A stretch of 64,000 nt of DNA from Azorinus chamasolen (GCA_963576725.1 OY755237.1:66312269-66376268), one strand, 5' to 3'; counted from the stretch's first letter, positions 31,934-42,600 are shown. Numbers and translations are program-made. The notes: generated by a model not told the origin, from the sequence alone.

Positions 31934-32128
31934 TTAGCCCTTTCCCTCATATAAACGTGTTTTCACGCATTTTGCAAACAGTGTAGTCCCAGATCAGACG
32001 GCTCCTATGAGAGCCGTCTGATCAGGGTCTGCTCTGTTTGCTCTGTCCATCAGGGGCCCTCTAATCTAGGTTTACTTTGTTTGCAAAGGCGTGAAAATGA
32101 GTACCTATGAGGTAAATTGTTTTATCAC
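31934..32128 (+). mobile_element. Composite B/A MITE
   Basis: TTAGCCCTTTCCCTCATATA and hairpin AGACGGCTCCTATGAGAGCC are followed by a second mirror-arm block (CTAGGTTTACTTTGTTTGC) and a GAGGTAAATTG end. Two hairpin arms of different copies appear fused. Confidence 0.65.
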
Positions 32129-32369
32129 ATAATCTACCATATGGGAATGCCGTAACAGAGTGCCGTATTTCGCAGAATTGCACTAGTGCATTTTTAAGCA
32201 AATTACATGTAGCAAGTTAGCCAATCGTAGCTCTCATTTAAAAAGCGTTAGCCAATCATAGCACTCCATTCGTGTCGTCCGTTGTATTACTACGCTGTTT
32301 GTAAAACAATGGCAGAAACAGCCGTCAGCTAGTCTGTTTTATTTTCTATGGCATTTTAAGGAGTATGTG

Positions 32370-32500
32370 ATAAAAAGAATCTTACATTCGTGTTCATTAC
32401 ACATTGTTTTTATGAAACTCGCTTAAGCTCGTGTCATATTATTATAGTAAACTCGTTTCATAAAAACAATGTGTAATGAACACTCATATAAGATCCTCTA
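32370..32500. mobile_element. Foldback with ~40 bp arms
   Basis: Arms GTTCATTACACATTGTTTTT and complement, about 40 bp each, surround about 30 bases containing TATTATTATAG. No CAGT or TTAA end is visible. It is unlike the other families. Confidence 0.75.
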
Positions 32501-32810
32501 TATATGATAAAACCCTTTATACATTAGACCTGCATAGTGTGAAAACACCAAGGATGTAAGACGTCATTTTAAAAATAATAATAGTGATATTTCCCTATGG
32601 TTCTGCATGTTAACGGTGGCATTATATTTTGTACTGGTGGTTTCATTCTGTTTTCACATGACGTCCAATGTCCTCCACATACAAATGAATTTTAACTGAA
32701 CACTTTAAAAATTAAATAGTCAAAGTGGAATGGCCCATCACCAGTTAACTTCAGAGTCAATTATGTAGGAAAATCTTAAATTTGTCAGAAAAAAATATTT
32801 TGTATTACAA

Positions 32811-32885
32811 ACAGTGCTCCTCTAGAAACACTCTGGCATGGGTCTGGGTCTGCATTGTTTGTAAATGTCAGTACACTCGTTACTA
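32811..32885. mobile_element. Family P hairpin fragment
   Basis: CAAACAGTGCTCCTCTAGAA and GTCTGCATTGTTTGTAAATG match segments near 27,895-27,960 and 33,428-33,490 (CAAACAG(T/C)GCAG...TGTTTG(C/T)AAATG(T/C)CAGTAC). Full boundaries are unknown. Confidence 0.45.
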
Positions 32886-32944
32886 AGGTTTCGTCTTGTT
32901 TTCAAATGACTTTCGATGTCCTTCACATACAAACGATATTTAGT

Positions 32945-33178
32945 TTAACCCTTTCCTCCATAAATACGCCTTTCTACGCCTCTGTTATAGTCACTTCTCG
33001 GAACCATTGTGATAAATAGAGCATTTGCTCCTATGATAGGAGCAAATGCCCTATTTATCACAATGGTTTCAATACTACACAATTCTAACATTTTCCTTTT
33101 CTCTAGTAAACGCTCCTTTTCGGTAGATTTATTCAAAGAGGTTGGGTCTAAAATCGGCTTTGAGGGAATGGGATGCTG
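32945..33178 (+). mobile_element. Family C MITE
   Basis: It begins TTAACCCTTTCCTCCATAAA and ends near GAGGGAATGGGATG. The palindrome has arms CATTGTGATAAATAGAGCAT and complement with apex CTCCTATGATAGGAG. Confidence 0.82.
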
Positions 33179-33205
33179 AATATTCCAAGCGGAATGACTT
33201 ATCAC

Positions 33206-33372
33206 CAGATAAAGCTTTTAGTTGAGTCTGAGTTTCGTTCTCAAGCTTTTGATTGGTCAGATTTGAGTTCTCAAGCTTTTGATTGGTCAGATTTGAGCCA
33301 AAGGCTCAAATCTGACCAATCAAAAACTTGAGAACGAACTCAGACTCAACTAAAAGTTTTATAAGCATGGAC
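33206..33372. mobile_element. Family O foldback element
   Basis: It is the reverse-orientation counterpart of 17,976-18,146: the GATTGGTCAGATTTGAG arm is duplicated here on the left, and the element ends AAGTTTTATAAGCATGG. The duplication therefore predates the spread of the two copies. Confidence 0.75.
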
Positions 33373-33540
33373 CCAGGTAACGATAGAATCCATTCAGTAC
33401 GACCGTGTGCTAGAGAATGTTATATAACAAACAGCGCAGTCCCTGATCAGAGGGTTCCTGGGTCTTCACTGTTTGTAAATGCCAGTACACTTGTTTCTAT
33501 AGTCATAGGAATAAATGCCAAGCCGTGAGTTGTGGTGATT

Positions 33541-34012
33541 AAATCTAACACGATATGAACTGGTGTATCATTAATTTAGCAGTTCTACATGTTTGCCTTT
33601 TATCATATTATATTTATGGCTCATTTCTATTTGGTGAAGACACTTTATGTGTGATAAATTATGATTGTGGAAAGGTTTAAAGTCTACATGGGGACATATG
33701 ACGGGCTATTTTTAATTGTGTGAATAAATATGAAGTTGTGACATTCTAAAAATGATCATATAATCATTTTACCGTAAAACCTTTATAATTACAGATGCAC
33801 AAACAGGATTTAAATAGTTGACCTTCAAGCCCTTATTTTGATAAATATTCATGCAATAACCCGCCCATTCATGAATATTAATTTTATTTCCGTATTAAAA
33901 CTATAAATGGCGAACTAATTAACATGAACAGATGTGTAAAATATAGGTTAATAGAGCCTTGTGCAGTGCTTGTAAAGGCGTATAGATGCGTTCCTATTGG
34001 ATATACAGTAAA
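33541..34012. other. Mostly unannotated; family A trace
   Basis: CATGCAATAACC and ATTCATGAATATTAATTTTA near 33,850-33,880 recall the family A right arm. There is no hairpin and no gene. Confidence 0.35.
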
Positions 34013-34233
34013 ACCCATCTAAACCTGAGTTTTAGTAGAGACAATTTTTTATACTTTTAGCCAGGTGGCTGCTCAATGCAGGATGAAAGTCACACAAAAG
34101 GCTCAAATAGAAGCTTTCTGCATGATAGGTTACTCCAGACACACCAAGACTCAACAAAACTTTCACCCTGCATTAAGCTGCCACATGTCTCCAAGACCGA
34201 TATTTATACTAAATTGAACGTCCAGTTTTACTG
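34013..34233. mobile_element. Family H MITE with small insertion
   Basis: Ends are TACAGTAAAACCCATCTAAA and ACGTCCAGTTTTACTG. About 35 extra bases (GTTACTCCAGACACACCAAG region, 34,128-34,160) separate part of the right arm from the apex. Confidence 0.75.
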
Positions 34234-34414
34234 CAGTGTTAAAGGTTGTGTATACATGTAAGTTTGATTCCATAGTGTTCTGGCATGGCCAAAAGTCCTG
34301 TGTCCATATCCCATTAAAAGTCAGCTTACAGTATAGAATCAAATAGAGCAGATATTTAGTAGACATGCCCTTCAGTTGGTGTCTAATAGTCTTATGTGAT
34401 GTCTAACATTGGGG

Positions 34415-34575
34415 CTGAAAGACAGGTGGTAGCTTAATACAGGTCAATAAGTAATGCAGAAAGCTCCTAAGGGAGATTTCTGTATTACTTTTGCCATGTA
34501 TTAAGAAACCACATGTTTTTAAAGACTCCTATGTACGATAAATGAATGGCCGCCCACGACATGCTCTACTGTATT
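34415..34575. mobile_element. Family I MITE
   Basis: Core GCTTAATACAGGTCAATAAG and GCAGAAAGCTCCTAAGGGAG pair with the right arm. The right end ACATGCTCTACTGTA is present and the left terminus is eroded. Confidence 0.65.
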
Positions 34576-34815
34576 GTTCTTCATTATGTCATTATTTCTT
34601 AATTAAGTATTCATGGAGTAAACGGGTTAATACCGTCCATAGTTTTTACATAATTCAAACTCTCGTTTTAATTCTGACACTTTTAATGATAAGAACTATA
34701 TTATATCCTTATTTTATGATACAAGATGTGCATTAATCAATATAAAGTTAACAAGCACTGATCAGCAGTGAAAAATGACGTAGTGGGCTTGATATATGGA
34801 CTCTATTAAACAACC

Positions 34816-35205
34816 ATTTAACCCTTTCCTTCATATAAACGCATTTTCACGCTTTTGCAAACATAGTAGACCCAGATCAGACGGCTCCTATAGGAGCCGT
34901 CTGATCGTGGTATACTCTGTTTGCTTGTTATATGATATAGATCTGATTCTGCAGATTTTGTCAAAGCAAACACTCACTTGAAAATTTACACTGAAAACAT
35001 CTAATAAATAATCATGATGTTAGACTCTCATCTAATCGGAGTCTTCTCTGTTTGCTTATGAACTAATGTATACATGTATATTATTCTAACGTGTCTGCCA
35101 TTGAAAAATATCGTGTATCCATATGCCATAATAAGAACTAATTCAATCAATATCAATTATAGCATATAATTATTCCATGCATGAATTTCCATGGAGTAAC
35201 AGGAT
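34816..35205 (+). mobile_element. Two adjacent A/B-type MITEs
   Basis: The first begins TTTAACCCTTTCCTTCATA with a perfect AGACGGCTCCTATAGGAGCC hairpin and breaks off at ATCATGATGTTA (about 35,020). The second starts within its hairpin right arm (CTAATCGGAGTCTTCTCTG) and ends GGAGTAACAGGATAA. Confidence 0.7.
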
Positions 35206-35333
35206 AAACATCATACATGTCGGTCAGTTCTTGCTCGATCTCTGATCTGAATCTAATCTGCTTCCATATACAAGTCAGACAGCACTTGTCAGGCCACGGA
35301 TAAGCAAGAAACAATTTACTCCATACACATGAA

Positions 35334-35530
35334 AACCCCTCTAAACTGGCATTCTAGTAGAGACGATTTTAGACATTTTAGGCAGGTTGCAGCTTAATGC
35401 AGGGTGAAAGTCATGCAGAAAGCTCCTCTAGGAGCTTTCTGCATGACTTTTACCCTACATTAAGCTGCCATCTGTCTCCAAGACCGATATTTATATTAAA
35501 TTGAACGTCCGGTTTAGAAGGCATTTACTG
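35334..35530. mobile_element. Family H MITE
   Basis: It has AAAACCCCTCTAAACTGGCA at the left and ACGTCCGGTTTAGAAGG at the right. The core ATGCAGAAAGCTCCTCTAGG and its mirror form a nearly perfect stem. Confidence 0.8.
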
Positions 35531-35639
35531 AGTACAAGCCAGACTGGACTTAACAGGGTTAGCAAGAAACGGTTAAACCTTTTTAATCCATTACTCCGTA
35601 TATTCTCATTTTAATGCCGATGCAAACAGAGAAGACCCA

Positions 35640-36020
35640 GACCCAACGGATCTACAAAATTTGAATCGTGAATGTCGATATTTTAGTTCAAATAGACATG
35701 GGTGTTTTATCCCGGACGCTCTCTAAACAAAATCTAATGATTTTTGTTGTATTCCGGGCTCTCTCTGAACAAAATTCGAGTTACGGTCATCTCAGTTTCT
35801 AATTTTAGATAGGCCTATTCATAAATCAACGGAGCTGAACAGACTGTTCAGGTCTATGACAATTCCCGTCCCTTTAAGGGCCTCTTATTCAAATTATCAT
35901 GCGAGTGAAAAGAAAATGTTAGCCATTAATCGTCGCTTCCTGACTCGATTCTTATTAAAAACGCGTTTCCCCAGCGGTGGATTAAGTTAATAAAACTGAT
36001 AACTTGGCAAAGATTTACAC
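35640..36020. other. Unannotated sequence with a weak direct repeat
   Basis: CCGGACGCTCTCTAAACAAAAT and CCGGGCTCTCTCTGAACAAAAT occur about 50 bases apart near 35,713 and 35,755. No gene is seen. Confidence 0.4.
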
Positions 36021-36035
36021 CTTAGATGATGTGGC

Positions 36036-36095
36036 ACAGTAGGGTTGTGTTTCAAATTCATTTTGTATGATCCGTTGTGGGTTCGAATCCACCTA
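36036..36095 (+). repeat. tRNA-like promoter relic
   Basis: GTGGGTTCGAATCCACC at about 36,077-36,093 is a perfect T-arm with B box. An A-box-like TGGCACAGTAGG lies about 40 bases upstream. A full cloverleaf is not supported, so it may be the head of an old tRNA-derived SINE or a tRNA pseudogene. Confidence 0.4.
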
Positions 36096-36163
36096 TTTAT
36101 TTGTATCATTCTAATGGTGATTTATTGTTATCCCGTCAACATATGCGTATCTACAAAAAAAAA

Positions 36164-36351
36164 TTAACCCTTTCGCTGCCGATGCCAGATATGTGATTAC
36201 CTATGTAAACAACTCGGTGTCTCATCAGGATCCAAACTATTTGTTACTGTTGCAGTGTTTTTGAAACAAAAATGAAGAAAATCAAAAGAATGAAAATTTG
36301 TAGCAGACGACAAAGTTAGCAGACGACAGAGTTTGGCAGCGAAAGGGTTAA
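36164..36351. mobile_element. Family D MITE with complete ends
   Basis: Ends are TTAACCCTTTCGCTGCC and GGCAGCGAAAGGGTTAA, a 17-base perfect inverted pair including TTAA. The central palindrome is partly deleted (AACTCGGTGTCTCATC only), so one arm is missing. Confidence 0.85.
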
Positions 36352-36599
36352 ATATTTCCGTGATTATAGACTCATTGCACCTTAGCAGCTTAGACGCTTA
36401 GCGCGCGTACTATATGATACGTACGAGTACAACGGTTATTTACAGAAACCTATTTACGAGCTGGTGCCAATGTCTTATGTAATACAACAAAGTAGACCCT
36501 TGTCAAAGGGTGCCTGTATATAGCAACTGTTTGATAAGAAACTGTCGCATACCTCTCTTTGGCTTCTTTTTAAAGGAAGCCCACTTGTACAGATCTGGT

Positions 36600-36828
36600 T
36601 CTACATATCTTTTAACTCAATAGATTTATACAAAATATCATGAGTTATTGAATAATCAATAATTTTTATTTATATTGGCACACGAACAAAATAACGATGA
36701 TAATGTCAGATCTATATAAATATAGAAGCAAACAGAACAGATCCTGGCCAGACGGCTCCTATAGGAAGCGTCTGATCTGGGTCTACTCTGTTTACAAGGT
36801 GTCAAAGGATGTCTTGTCTCTATCAGGT
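36600..36828 (-). mobile_element. Family A MITE
   Basis: The left part TCTTTTAACTCAATAG and the core CAGACGGCTCCTATAGGAAG are recognisable, and it ends TATCAGGTTAA. It is diverged from consensus. Confidence 0.6.
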
Positions 36829-37541
36829 TAAGTATTAACTAATCGTATCTGAACTTCAAGAACTCATTCCTGGATTACTAGATGTAAAATACATATTAGT
36901 AGAAAAAAAATCAAAACTTGAGCCTGAAATGTTGTTCTTATATCTAGTTTTTATTTATTTATGTTGGGATTTTGTAATAATTAAGAATGCGTACAAATTT
37001 TGTTCAGTTTCGTTGAATTGCTTCATTTCTTAACTCTTATCCTGCTCACTAGGACATGACTTTCATATGCAGACAGTTTGGATCCAGATAAGTCAATAGT
37101 TTCTCAAAAGCTTATTCGAATTGGAGGTACTCAAATTTGCACTAGATACACATATTTTTCAAATGGGATACGGATTAATCTTAGTAAAGAATTAGGAGTA
37201 GTTGATCCGGGAGATTAGAGTTTGGTTTGAACTGGGTTTTTTTTCAAAGAAACAAAAACAAAAAACAACAAAAAACAAGTTAAATCTATTTTAAGTTGTC
37301 AAACTGATTCCGATTGATTTTATTTGTTAAATTTATACCAGCTCTCGATCCGGTCAAGCTTTTTAGGAGACATTGTCTGAGTGTCAAACAGCCTTGACCC
37401 TGGTGACAGTCACAACTGGATCCATGATGTTTGCAAATGCTAGCCAGGTTGCGAATTGCAGATGAGGGTTTACTATACACACAAATAAAAGGGATAGCCC
37501 GGCCTGTGTAACTAACCCATTGCATTATCTCTATTTAAATT

Positions 37542-37974
37542 CAGTAGAACTTCTCTTAACTGGTCAGTCATTTATGTCACACAGGAGTATTTAACCCTTT
37601 CCTCCATAGGCTATTTTCAGAACCAGTCTCTTTGAATAAATCTACCCAAAAGGAGCATTTACTAGAGAAAAGGAAAAAATTAGAAATGTGTAGTTTTGAA
37701 ACCATTGTGATAAATAGAGCATTTGCTCCTATAGGAGCAAATGCTCTTTTTTATCACAATGGTTTCATAAAGTGACTTTTACAGAGGCGTAGGAAGGCGT
37801 ATTAAAGGAGGAAAGAGTTAAAAGCAGGTGGTTGCTTAATGCAGGGCACAAATAATGCACAAAGCTCCTATATACAATTGACCTGGATTAAGCTACCACC
37901 TGCTTTACAGATCCATAATAAGACCTCTTTTTGATGAATGACCGCTTAAGACATGTTCTATTGTAGATGCCTCT
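37542..37974. mobile_element. Family I element interrupted by a family C insertion
   Basis: CAGTAGAACTTCTCTTAACT and CACAGGAGTATTTAA lie before the C element. AAAGCAGGTGGTTGCTTAAT continues after it to GACATGTTCTATTGTA. The split falls at the TTAA that follows GGAGT in other I copies. The I hairpin right arm is partly deleted. Confidence 0.78.
37590..37822 (-). mobile_element. Family C MITE
   Basis: Ends are TTAACCCTTTCCTCCATAGG and GGAGGAAAGAGTTAA. The hairpin around GCATTTGCTCCTATAGGAGC is nearly perfect, with a single extra T run in the right arm. TTAA borders both sides. Confidence 0.88.
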
Positions 37975-38019
37975 ATATAAATAGACGCATTATAAATGTG
38001 TCAGCTGTTTCAGTATTTT

Positions 38020-38250
38020 CGCTTTACGCCATGAATATTCATGTAAGAAATAATACCATGAATACAAATTAGATGTATTCTTCTAGTGGCATATGAACAC
38101 AGTAAGTTTGGATCCTGGCAGAACCTATAGAATCTATATTATGGCAACAGCAAACAGAAAAGTCCCATATCAGACGGTTCCTTTAGAAGCAGCTTATCCG
38201 CGTCTACTCTCTTTTTATATGCGTTGAAAGGCGTGAATAAAGGAATAACC
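38020..38250 (-). mobile_element. Family A MITE
   Basis: CTTTACGCCATGAATATTCA, the core CAGACGGTTCCTTTAGAAGC and GGCGTGAATAAAGGAATAA are present. The stem is weakened. Confidence 0.6.
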
Positions 38251-38654
38251 AGTTTGGATCATGGTAAGGTATTGATCTACGGGACGCTTCATATGGATCT
38301 AAACTGTTTGCAAATATAAACATTATGTTTAAGCGAAAGAGTTGTAACTATAATTAGGAACAAAGCACCTTGAAAACTCGTAAAAGAGGAACACAACTCT
38401 TTGAACGCTCATGGAAACCTCTACACACGTGTATATAAATACACGTGTATCATTATGTAAACATTTTTATAACGTGGATGGTGTGATATATAACAGTCTC
38501 TTATAATGCTCATAAAGAATGGTTTTACTGCTATTTTTTCACAATTTGTGATATTTATGTTGTATGTGCACATATGAAAAATAAATGAATATTATCTCAC
38601 CAGTGACATTTTGTTTTATACCTTAACTTTTAGCATGTTATGGGCGGATGAGTT

Positions 38655-38836
38655 AACACCTATATATGCAAACAGTTTGGATTCAGATGAGACGCCGAGT
38701 AACTCGGCGTCTCACAGGATCCTAACTATTTGACACTCTGATTGCATTTTGGTAGACAAGTTGATTACAGCTTGAATTTTGAAAATGTCATTTGTGAAAA
38801 TTATGTAAAATAATTTGCTCAGCAGGCTAAAGGGTA
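38655..38836 (-). mobile_element. Family D MITE (D1)
   Basis: The left part GAGTTAACACCTATATATGC is followed by CAAACAGTTTGGATTCAG and the perfect core GACGCCGAGTAACTCGGCGT. The right end is GCTCAGCAGGCTAAAGGGTA. Confidence 0.7.
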
Positions 38837-38954
38837 CCCATCCCCATTATACTAATTTGGTAATATTTATGTTGTATTTGCGCAAATGAAACTTAAAATA
38901 ATAATTGCATATTACGTCACCAGTGGAATTCTTTATACCATAATTGCCTTCATA

Positions 38955-39210
38955 CTCGGACGCACAACCCCCATCACCTTCCCTCTCCTCCATCAGTTTG
39001 TAATATTTGGACCCACAGCCCCATTCCATTCCCTCTCCTACATCAGTTTGTAATATTCGGACCCACAACCCTATCCCCTTCCCTCTCCTCCATCAGTTTG
39101 CAATGTTCGGACCCACAATCCCATCCCCTTCCCTCTCCTCTATCAGTTTTGTAATATTCGGACCCACAACCCCATCCCCTTCCCTCTCCTCCATCAGTTT
39201 GTAAACCTAT
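38955..39210. repeat. ~52 bp C-rich tandem repeat, five units
   Basis: Units contain ATATTCGGACCCACAACCCC and TTCCCTCTCCTCCATCAGTT. They encode repetitive Pro/Ser-rich frames on one strand and Glu/Gly-rich frames on the other, which I treat as artefacts. Confidence 0.92.
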
Positions 39211-39605
39211 TTGAAAATGTGAATCCCGTCGGGATTGGGAAGGGGTGGTTAAGTATACACATATATTTTCCGGCGGTTGATCTCGGTATATACTAAATAT
39301 GACATCCAATTAATCCTTCTGTCGTGTTTACCAGTAATTTTCAGCGATGTGAGCTATATGCGTAGGAACAATGCCTATAATACAATAAAAATGCTTAGCC
39401 TATTTTCATCACCTATGATATGTTATTCATACTCTTATTCGATCAGTATATACAATCTGTATTGCCCAATCAAGTAAACTTTCATTTCCCCAACGTTACA
39501 GAAATGACTGCTCCTACCATGGGGGAAAATATGCGGGGGCGACAATCATTCCGATTAACCGTTTCATTCCCATATTATTTAAGGAAACTCCGTCTAGATA
39601 TAACT

Positions 39606-39805
39606 TTAGAACCCATCCATTTTTCGTGTGGAGGGGGTTCGGCAAACAACATATTTGCTGATATAAGCTGCTGACATTCATGGGTTCAACAAACAGTGCA
39701 GATCCTTGTCTGAGTCTACACTGGTTACCTATCTCATATTTAATGGGCACCGGTCACTAACGGGTTAAATATATGCTGTTTGAAATACATATGAGTTCTG
39801 CAAAC
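39606..39805. repeat. Dispersed repeat shared with 5,463-5,670
   Basis: AACCCATCCATTTTTCGTGT, CACTGGTTACCTATCTC and CGGGTTAAATATATGCTG align with the first copy. Confidence 0.55.
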
Positions 39806-40023
39806 AGTGCAGACCCAGATCACATGTCTCCTTAATGATCCCTCTGATCTCGATCTACACTGGTTCTACAATCGGGGTCTTCACTCATGTATGACCGGAC
39901 AGGAAGTAGGCCGAATAGGTAACCTTAACTCCTTAACTCATGAATAATCATTAAAAATCATGATTTCATGAATACTAGTTGACTTATTGTTTAAAACCGT
40001 GAATTTGTCAAATAATATATATA

Positions 40024-40214
40024 CAGTACAAACTCGGTTATTCGAACACTAACACATGTATCATTATCGGTTCTTTAAGACAGGTGACAGCTTAATGCAG
40101 GGTGAAAGTCGTCCAGAGAACTCCTCTAGGAGCTTTCTGCATAACTTTCACCTCGCATTAAGTAGCCATGTGCCTGAAAAGGCAGCAATACTTAATTACT
40201 AAAATTTCGTAGTA
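40024..40214. mobile_element. Family N MITE
   Basis: It begins TACAGTACAAACTCGGTTAT. The core GAGAACTCCTCTAGGAGCTT retains a hairpin with some mismatches, and the right end AAAATTTCGTAGTAA is eroded. Confidence 0.7.
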
Positions 40215-40366
40215 ATGAGTTTTTTCTGCATTTCTATAAGCAAACAGCAGTTCCTAGTCAAACAACTCCTACAGGAGCCTTCTGATCTGGGTGTACTCTG
40301 TATTCCAAAGCAACATAGTGTTTCTCTATCCGGTAAATGGTTAAATGTGTTATGTTTGTTTCGTGT

Positions 40367-40800
40367 TACAGTAGAGCATGTCTTAAACAGCCATCAAAAA
40401 GAGGTCTAATTATGGGTCATTAAGGCAAGTGGTAGCTTAATGCGGGTCAAAAGTAATACAGAAAGCTCATAGGAGATGTTTTAGGATTCCGATATCCAAT
40501 AGATGAAAGGTCGTTTAACCTTTTCCTTCATATAAACATGTTTTCATGTATTTGCAAACAGAGGAGACCCAGATCAGACGGCTCCTAGAGGAGCCGTCTG
40601 ATCAGGGTCGGCTCTGTTTGCTAATTGAATTTGCTGTTTGCTAATTGAATTTGATAGATCTCTTTCTTTACTTTCTGAAATAGCTACAATATTCCGCCTT
40701 CCATGTTTCATTATAACTATTTTGTCCATTAATACACGGTATGTATTGAAATTTGGAATAAACATAGAACATGGAAAGAGTTAAGACATGATGTACTCTA
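40367..40800. mobile_element. Family I element interrupted by a family B insertion
   Basis: TACAGTAGAGCATGTCTTAA to AAAGGTCGTTTAA lies before the B element, and TTAAGACATGATGTACTC follows it. In intact I copies these are continuous as CGCTTAAGACATGTTCTACT. The I hairpin has lost most of its right arm. Confidence 0.78.
40515..40784 (+). mobile_element. Family B MITE
   Basis: Ends are TTAACCTTTTCCTTCATATA and ACATGGAAAGAGTTAA. The hairpin GACGGCTCCTAGAGGAGCCG is perfect. GCTAATTGAATTTG is duplicated just after it (40,618-40,652). TTAA borders both sides. Confidence 0.88.
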
Positions 40801-40807
40801 ATCCCAT

Positions 40808-41060
40808 GTACGTCTTTCCGAGTAGGGGATCCTTCGAAAGCAAAAGTAGCAATGTGAAAAGAGAAAATTGCAGACTCGGTTTTATTGAGTCTGTTCATGA
40901 GCAGTTATTTAAAGTGCAACACTACTCACGCCCCTCTAGCATCCGCTTACGCGGTATTCAATTTTCATAACTAAAAGCATTGAAACTGATGATCCCGAAT
41001 GATCAGAAAATATAACACCACTAAGAATGAAGTACGGACGTCTTTTTTTCGGCCGTCACA
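40808..41060. repeat. Family M dispersed repeat, copy 2
   Basis: TTCGAAAGCAAAAGTAGCAA, AAAGTGCAACACTACTCACG and GATCAGAAAATATAACACCA match copies 1 and 3. It is followed within about 30 bases by the J element. Confidence 0.7.
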
Positions 41061-41088
41061 TATGCACTTAATACCTGCCGTTGGGAAG

Positions 41089-41297
41089 TACAGTAAAACC
41101 CCGCTAATGCGACCACCTAAAATATGTATAAGTCTGGGTGCTAGATGCAGGTGGTATCTTAATGCAGGACAAATGTAATGCAGAAAGCTCCGAGATGAGC
41201 TTTCTGCATTACTTTTGTCCTGCATTAAGCAACCACCTGCTTATAAAGACACTCATCTTTATTCATTAAGTGGTCGCATTAGAGGGGTTCTACTGCA
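41089..41297. mobile_element. Family J MITE
   Basis: Ends are TACAGTAAAACCCCGCTAAT and TTAGAGGGGTTCTACTG. Arms GGTGGTATCTTAATGCAGGA and complement meet at AGAAAGCTCCGAGATGAGC. The right TA is changed to CA. Confidence 0.85.
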
Positions 41298-41867
41298 CAT
41301 AAATTTTGAAAGTATGAGATTTATCAAGTTGTTAATTAATACCTTGTAAACTGTCTACCCCTTCTGCTGCTAAGCGCTACCTAACTCGCGTTTGCAAACA
41401 GCTTTGCTCTAGATGATACGATTGGTAACACGGCGTCTCATCAGGATCCAACTGTTTGACACTCAATCGGTGATTTTCTCAAGAAGTCGGAAGTCAGTAA
41501 AATTTGTAACATATCGGCATGTAAGCCGACTTTGTTTAATTACAGCGGTTAATTGTCCCCGAATTCAGGTTCTATGAGGAACATCATGTAACCTTTTTCA
41601 GACTGTTTCCCATGAAAAAGTAAAACTGATTCAGGATATGATCATGTCTCATTTGTCAAAGTCTAAGATTCATAAATAAATGACTATTTTGCAATGACAG
41701 TGACTGATAGCTGTATTTTGTAATTGATGACTTTCTTGCACAAACTGGAAACAATTATTACACGAGTTCTCTATTGCAACAATAGTTAGTACACAAGATG
41801 ATGTGAGTCAGTTGACAGGATAACTGGGCTAGACGTGATGTAATCACTGCATACAGTAAAACCCCTC

Positions 41868-42115
41868 TTAACCCATTTCCACAATTACGCCTTTTGACGC
41901 CTCTGCAAAAGTCATCTGTTGAAACCATTGTGATAAATAGAGCATTTGCTCCTATAGGAGCAAATGCTCTATTTATCACAATGGTTTCAAACCGCAAAAT
42001 TTATAATTTTAGAGTTGATGCTCATTTTCGGTAGATGATTTTCTGAAGATGATTCAGCGATTACTGAAGATGATGATGGTAGGATCTAAAAATTGCATAT
42101 GAGGGAATGGGTTAA
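41868..42115 (-). mobile_element. Family C MITE inside an H-type terminus
   Basis: Ends are TTAACCCATTTCCACAATTA and GAGGGAATGGGTTAA. The hairpin GCATTTGCTCCTATAGGAGC is perfect. Left flank TACAGTAAAACCCCTC and right flank CTGGAAGTTTTTAAGG together resemble an H terminus, split at TTAA. Confidence 0.85.
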
Positions 42116-42320
42116 CTGGAAGTTTTTAAGGAACTTTAAGGAACTATTGACCGAGTGTCAAACAGCTCGGATCCAGATGAGACGACATCTGGATCAAATC
42201 TGTTTGCAAATGCCAGTCATGTCGCGCTAAGCTAAATCTGTTCGCCTACTCTACTAGAATATATCGACCTATAGACAAACAGCTAGAATCTTGGTGAAAC
42301 ACCGATATACTTGGTGTCTT

Positions 42321-42555
42321 TTAACCCCTTTCAATCGTATTAACGTGTTTTCATGCATTTGCAAAGAGAGTAGACCCAGATCAGACCTAGAGAAGCCGTC
42401 TGATCAGGGTATGCTCTGTTTGCTAATGGAATTTGAAATATTTATGTGTTTCTAACATGGCTACGATATTTCGCCTTCCACTATATTTCATTATAGCTAT
42501 TTTGTCCATGAATATTCAGTAGGTACTGAAATTTAGAATAAACATAGAACGGGCA
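42321..42555 (+). mobile_element. Family B MITE, right end lost
   Basis: It begins TTTTAACCCCTTTCAATCGT. The hairpin left arm is shortened (CAGACCTAGAGAAGCCGTCT). The interior ACATGGCTACGATATTTCGC continues to ATAGAACGGGCA, where family M sequence starts. Confidence 0.75.
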
Positions 42556-42600
42556 ATATATAACACCAGTAAAATGAAGTACGGGGCGACTTTTTAACCT
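42556..42600. repeat. Family M fragment, copy 4
   Basis: TATAACACCAGTAAAATGAA and GTACGGGGCGACTTTT match the 3' part of copies 1-3. Confidence 0.6.

Noticed and set aside
38847..39309. Repetitive Gly/Glu-rich and Pro/Ser-rich frames
   Set aside because: They come from the 52 bp tandem repeat on both strands, with no domain or signal.
3064..40784. Possible flip-flop inversion of the B hairpin apex (CCTCTAGG against CCTAGAGG)
   Set aside because: The two forms track the orientation of the whole element: reverse copies at 3,064 and 15,950, forward copies at 30,412 and 40,515. No inversion is needed.
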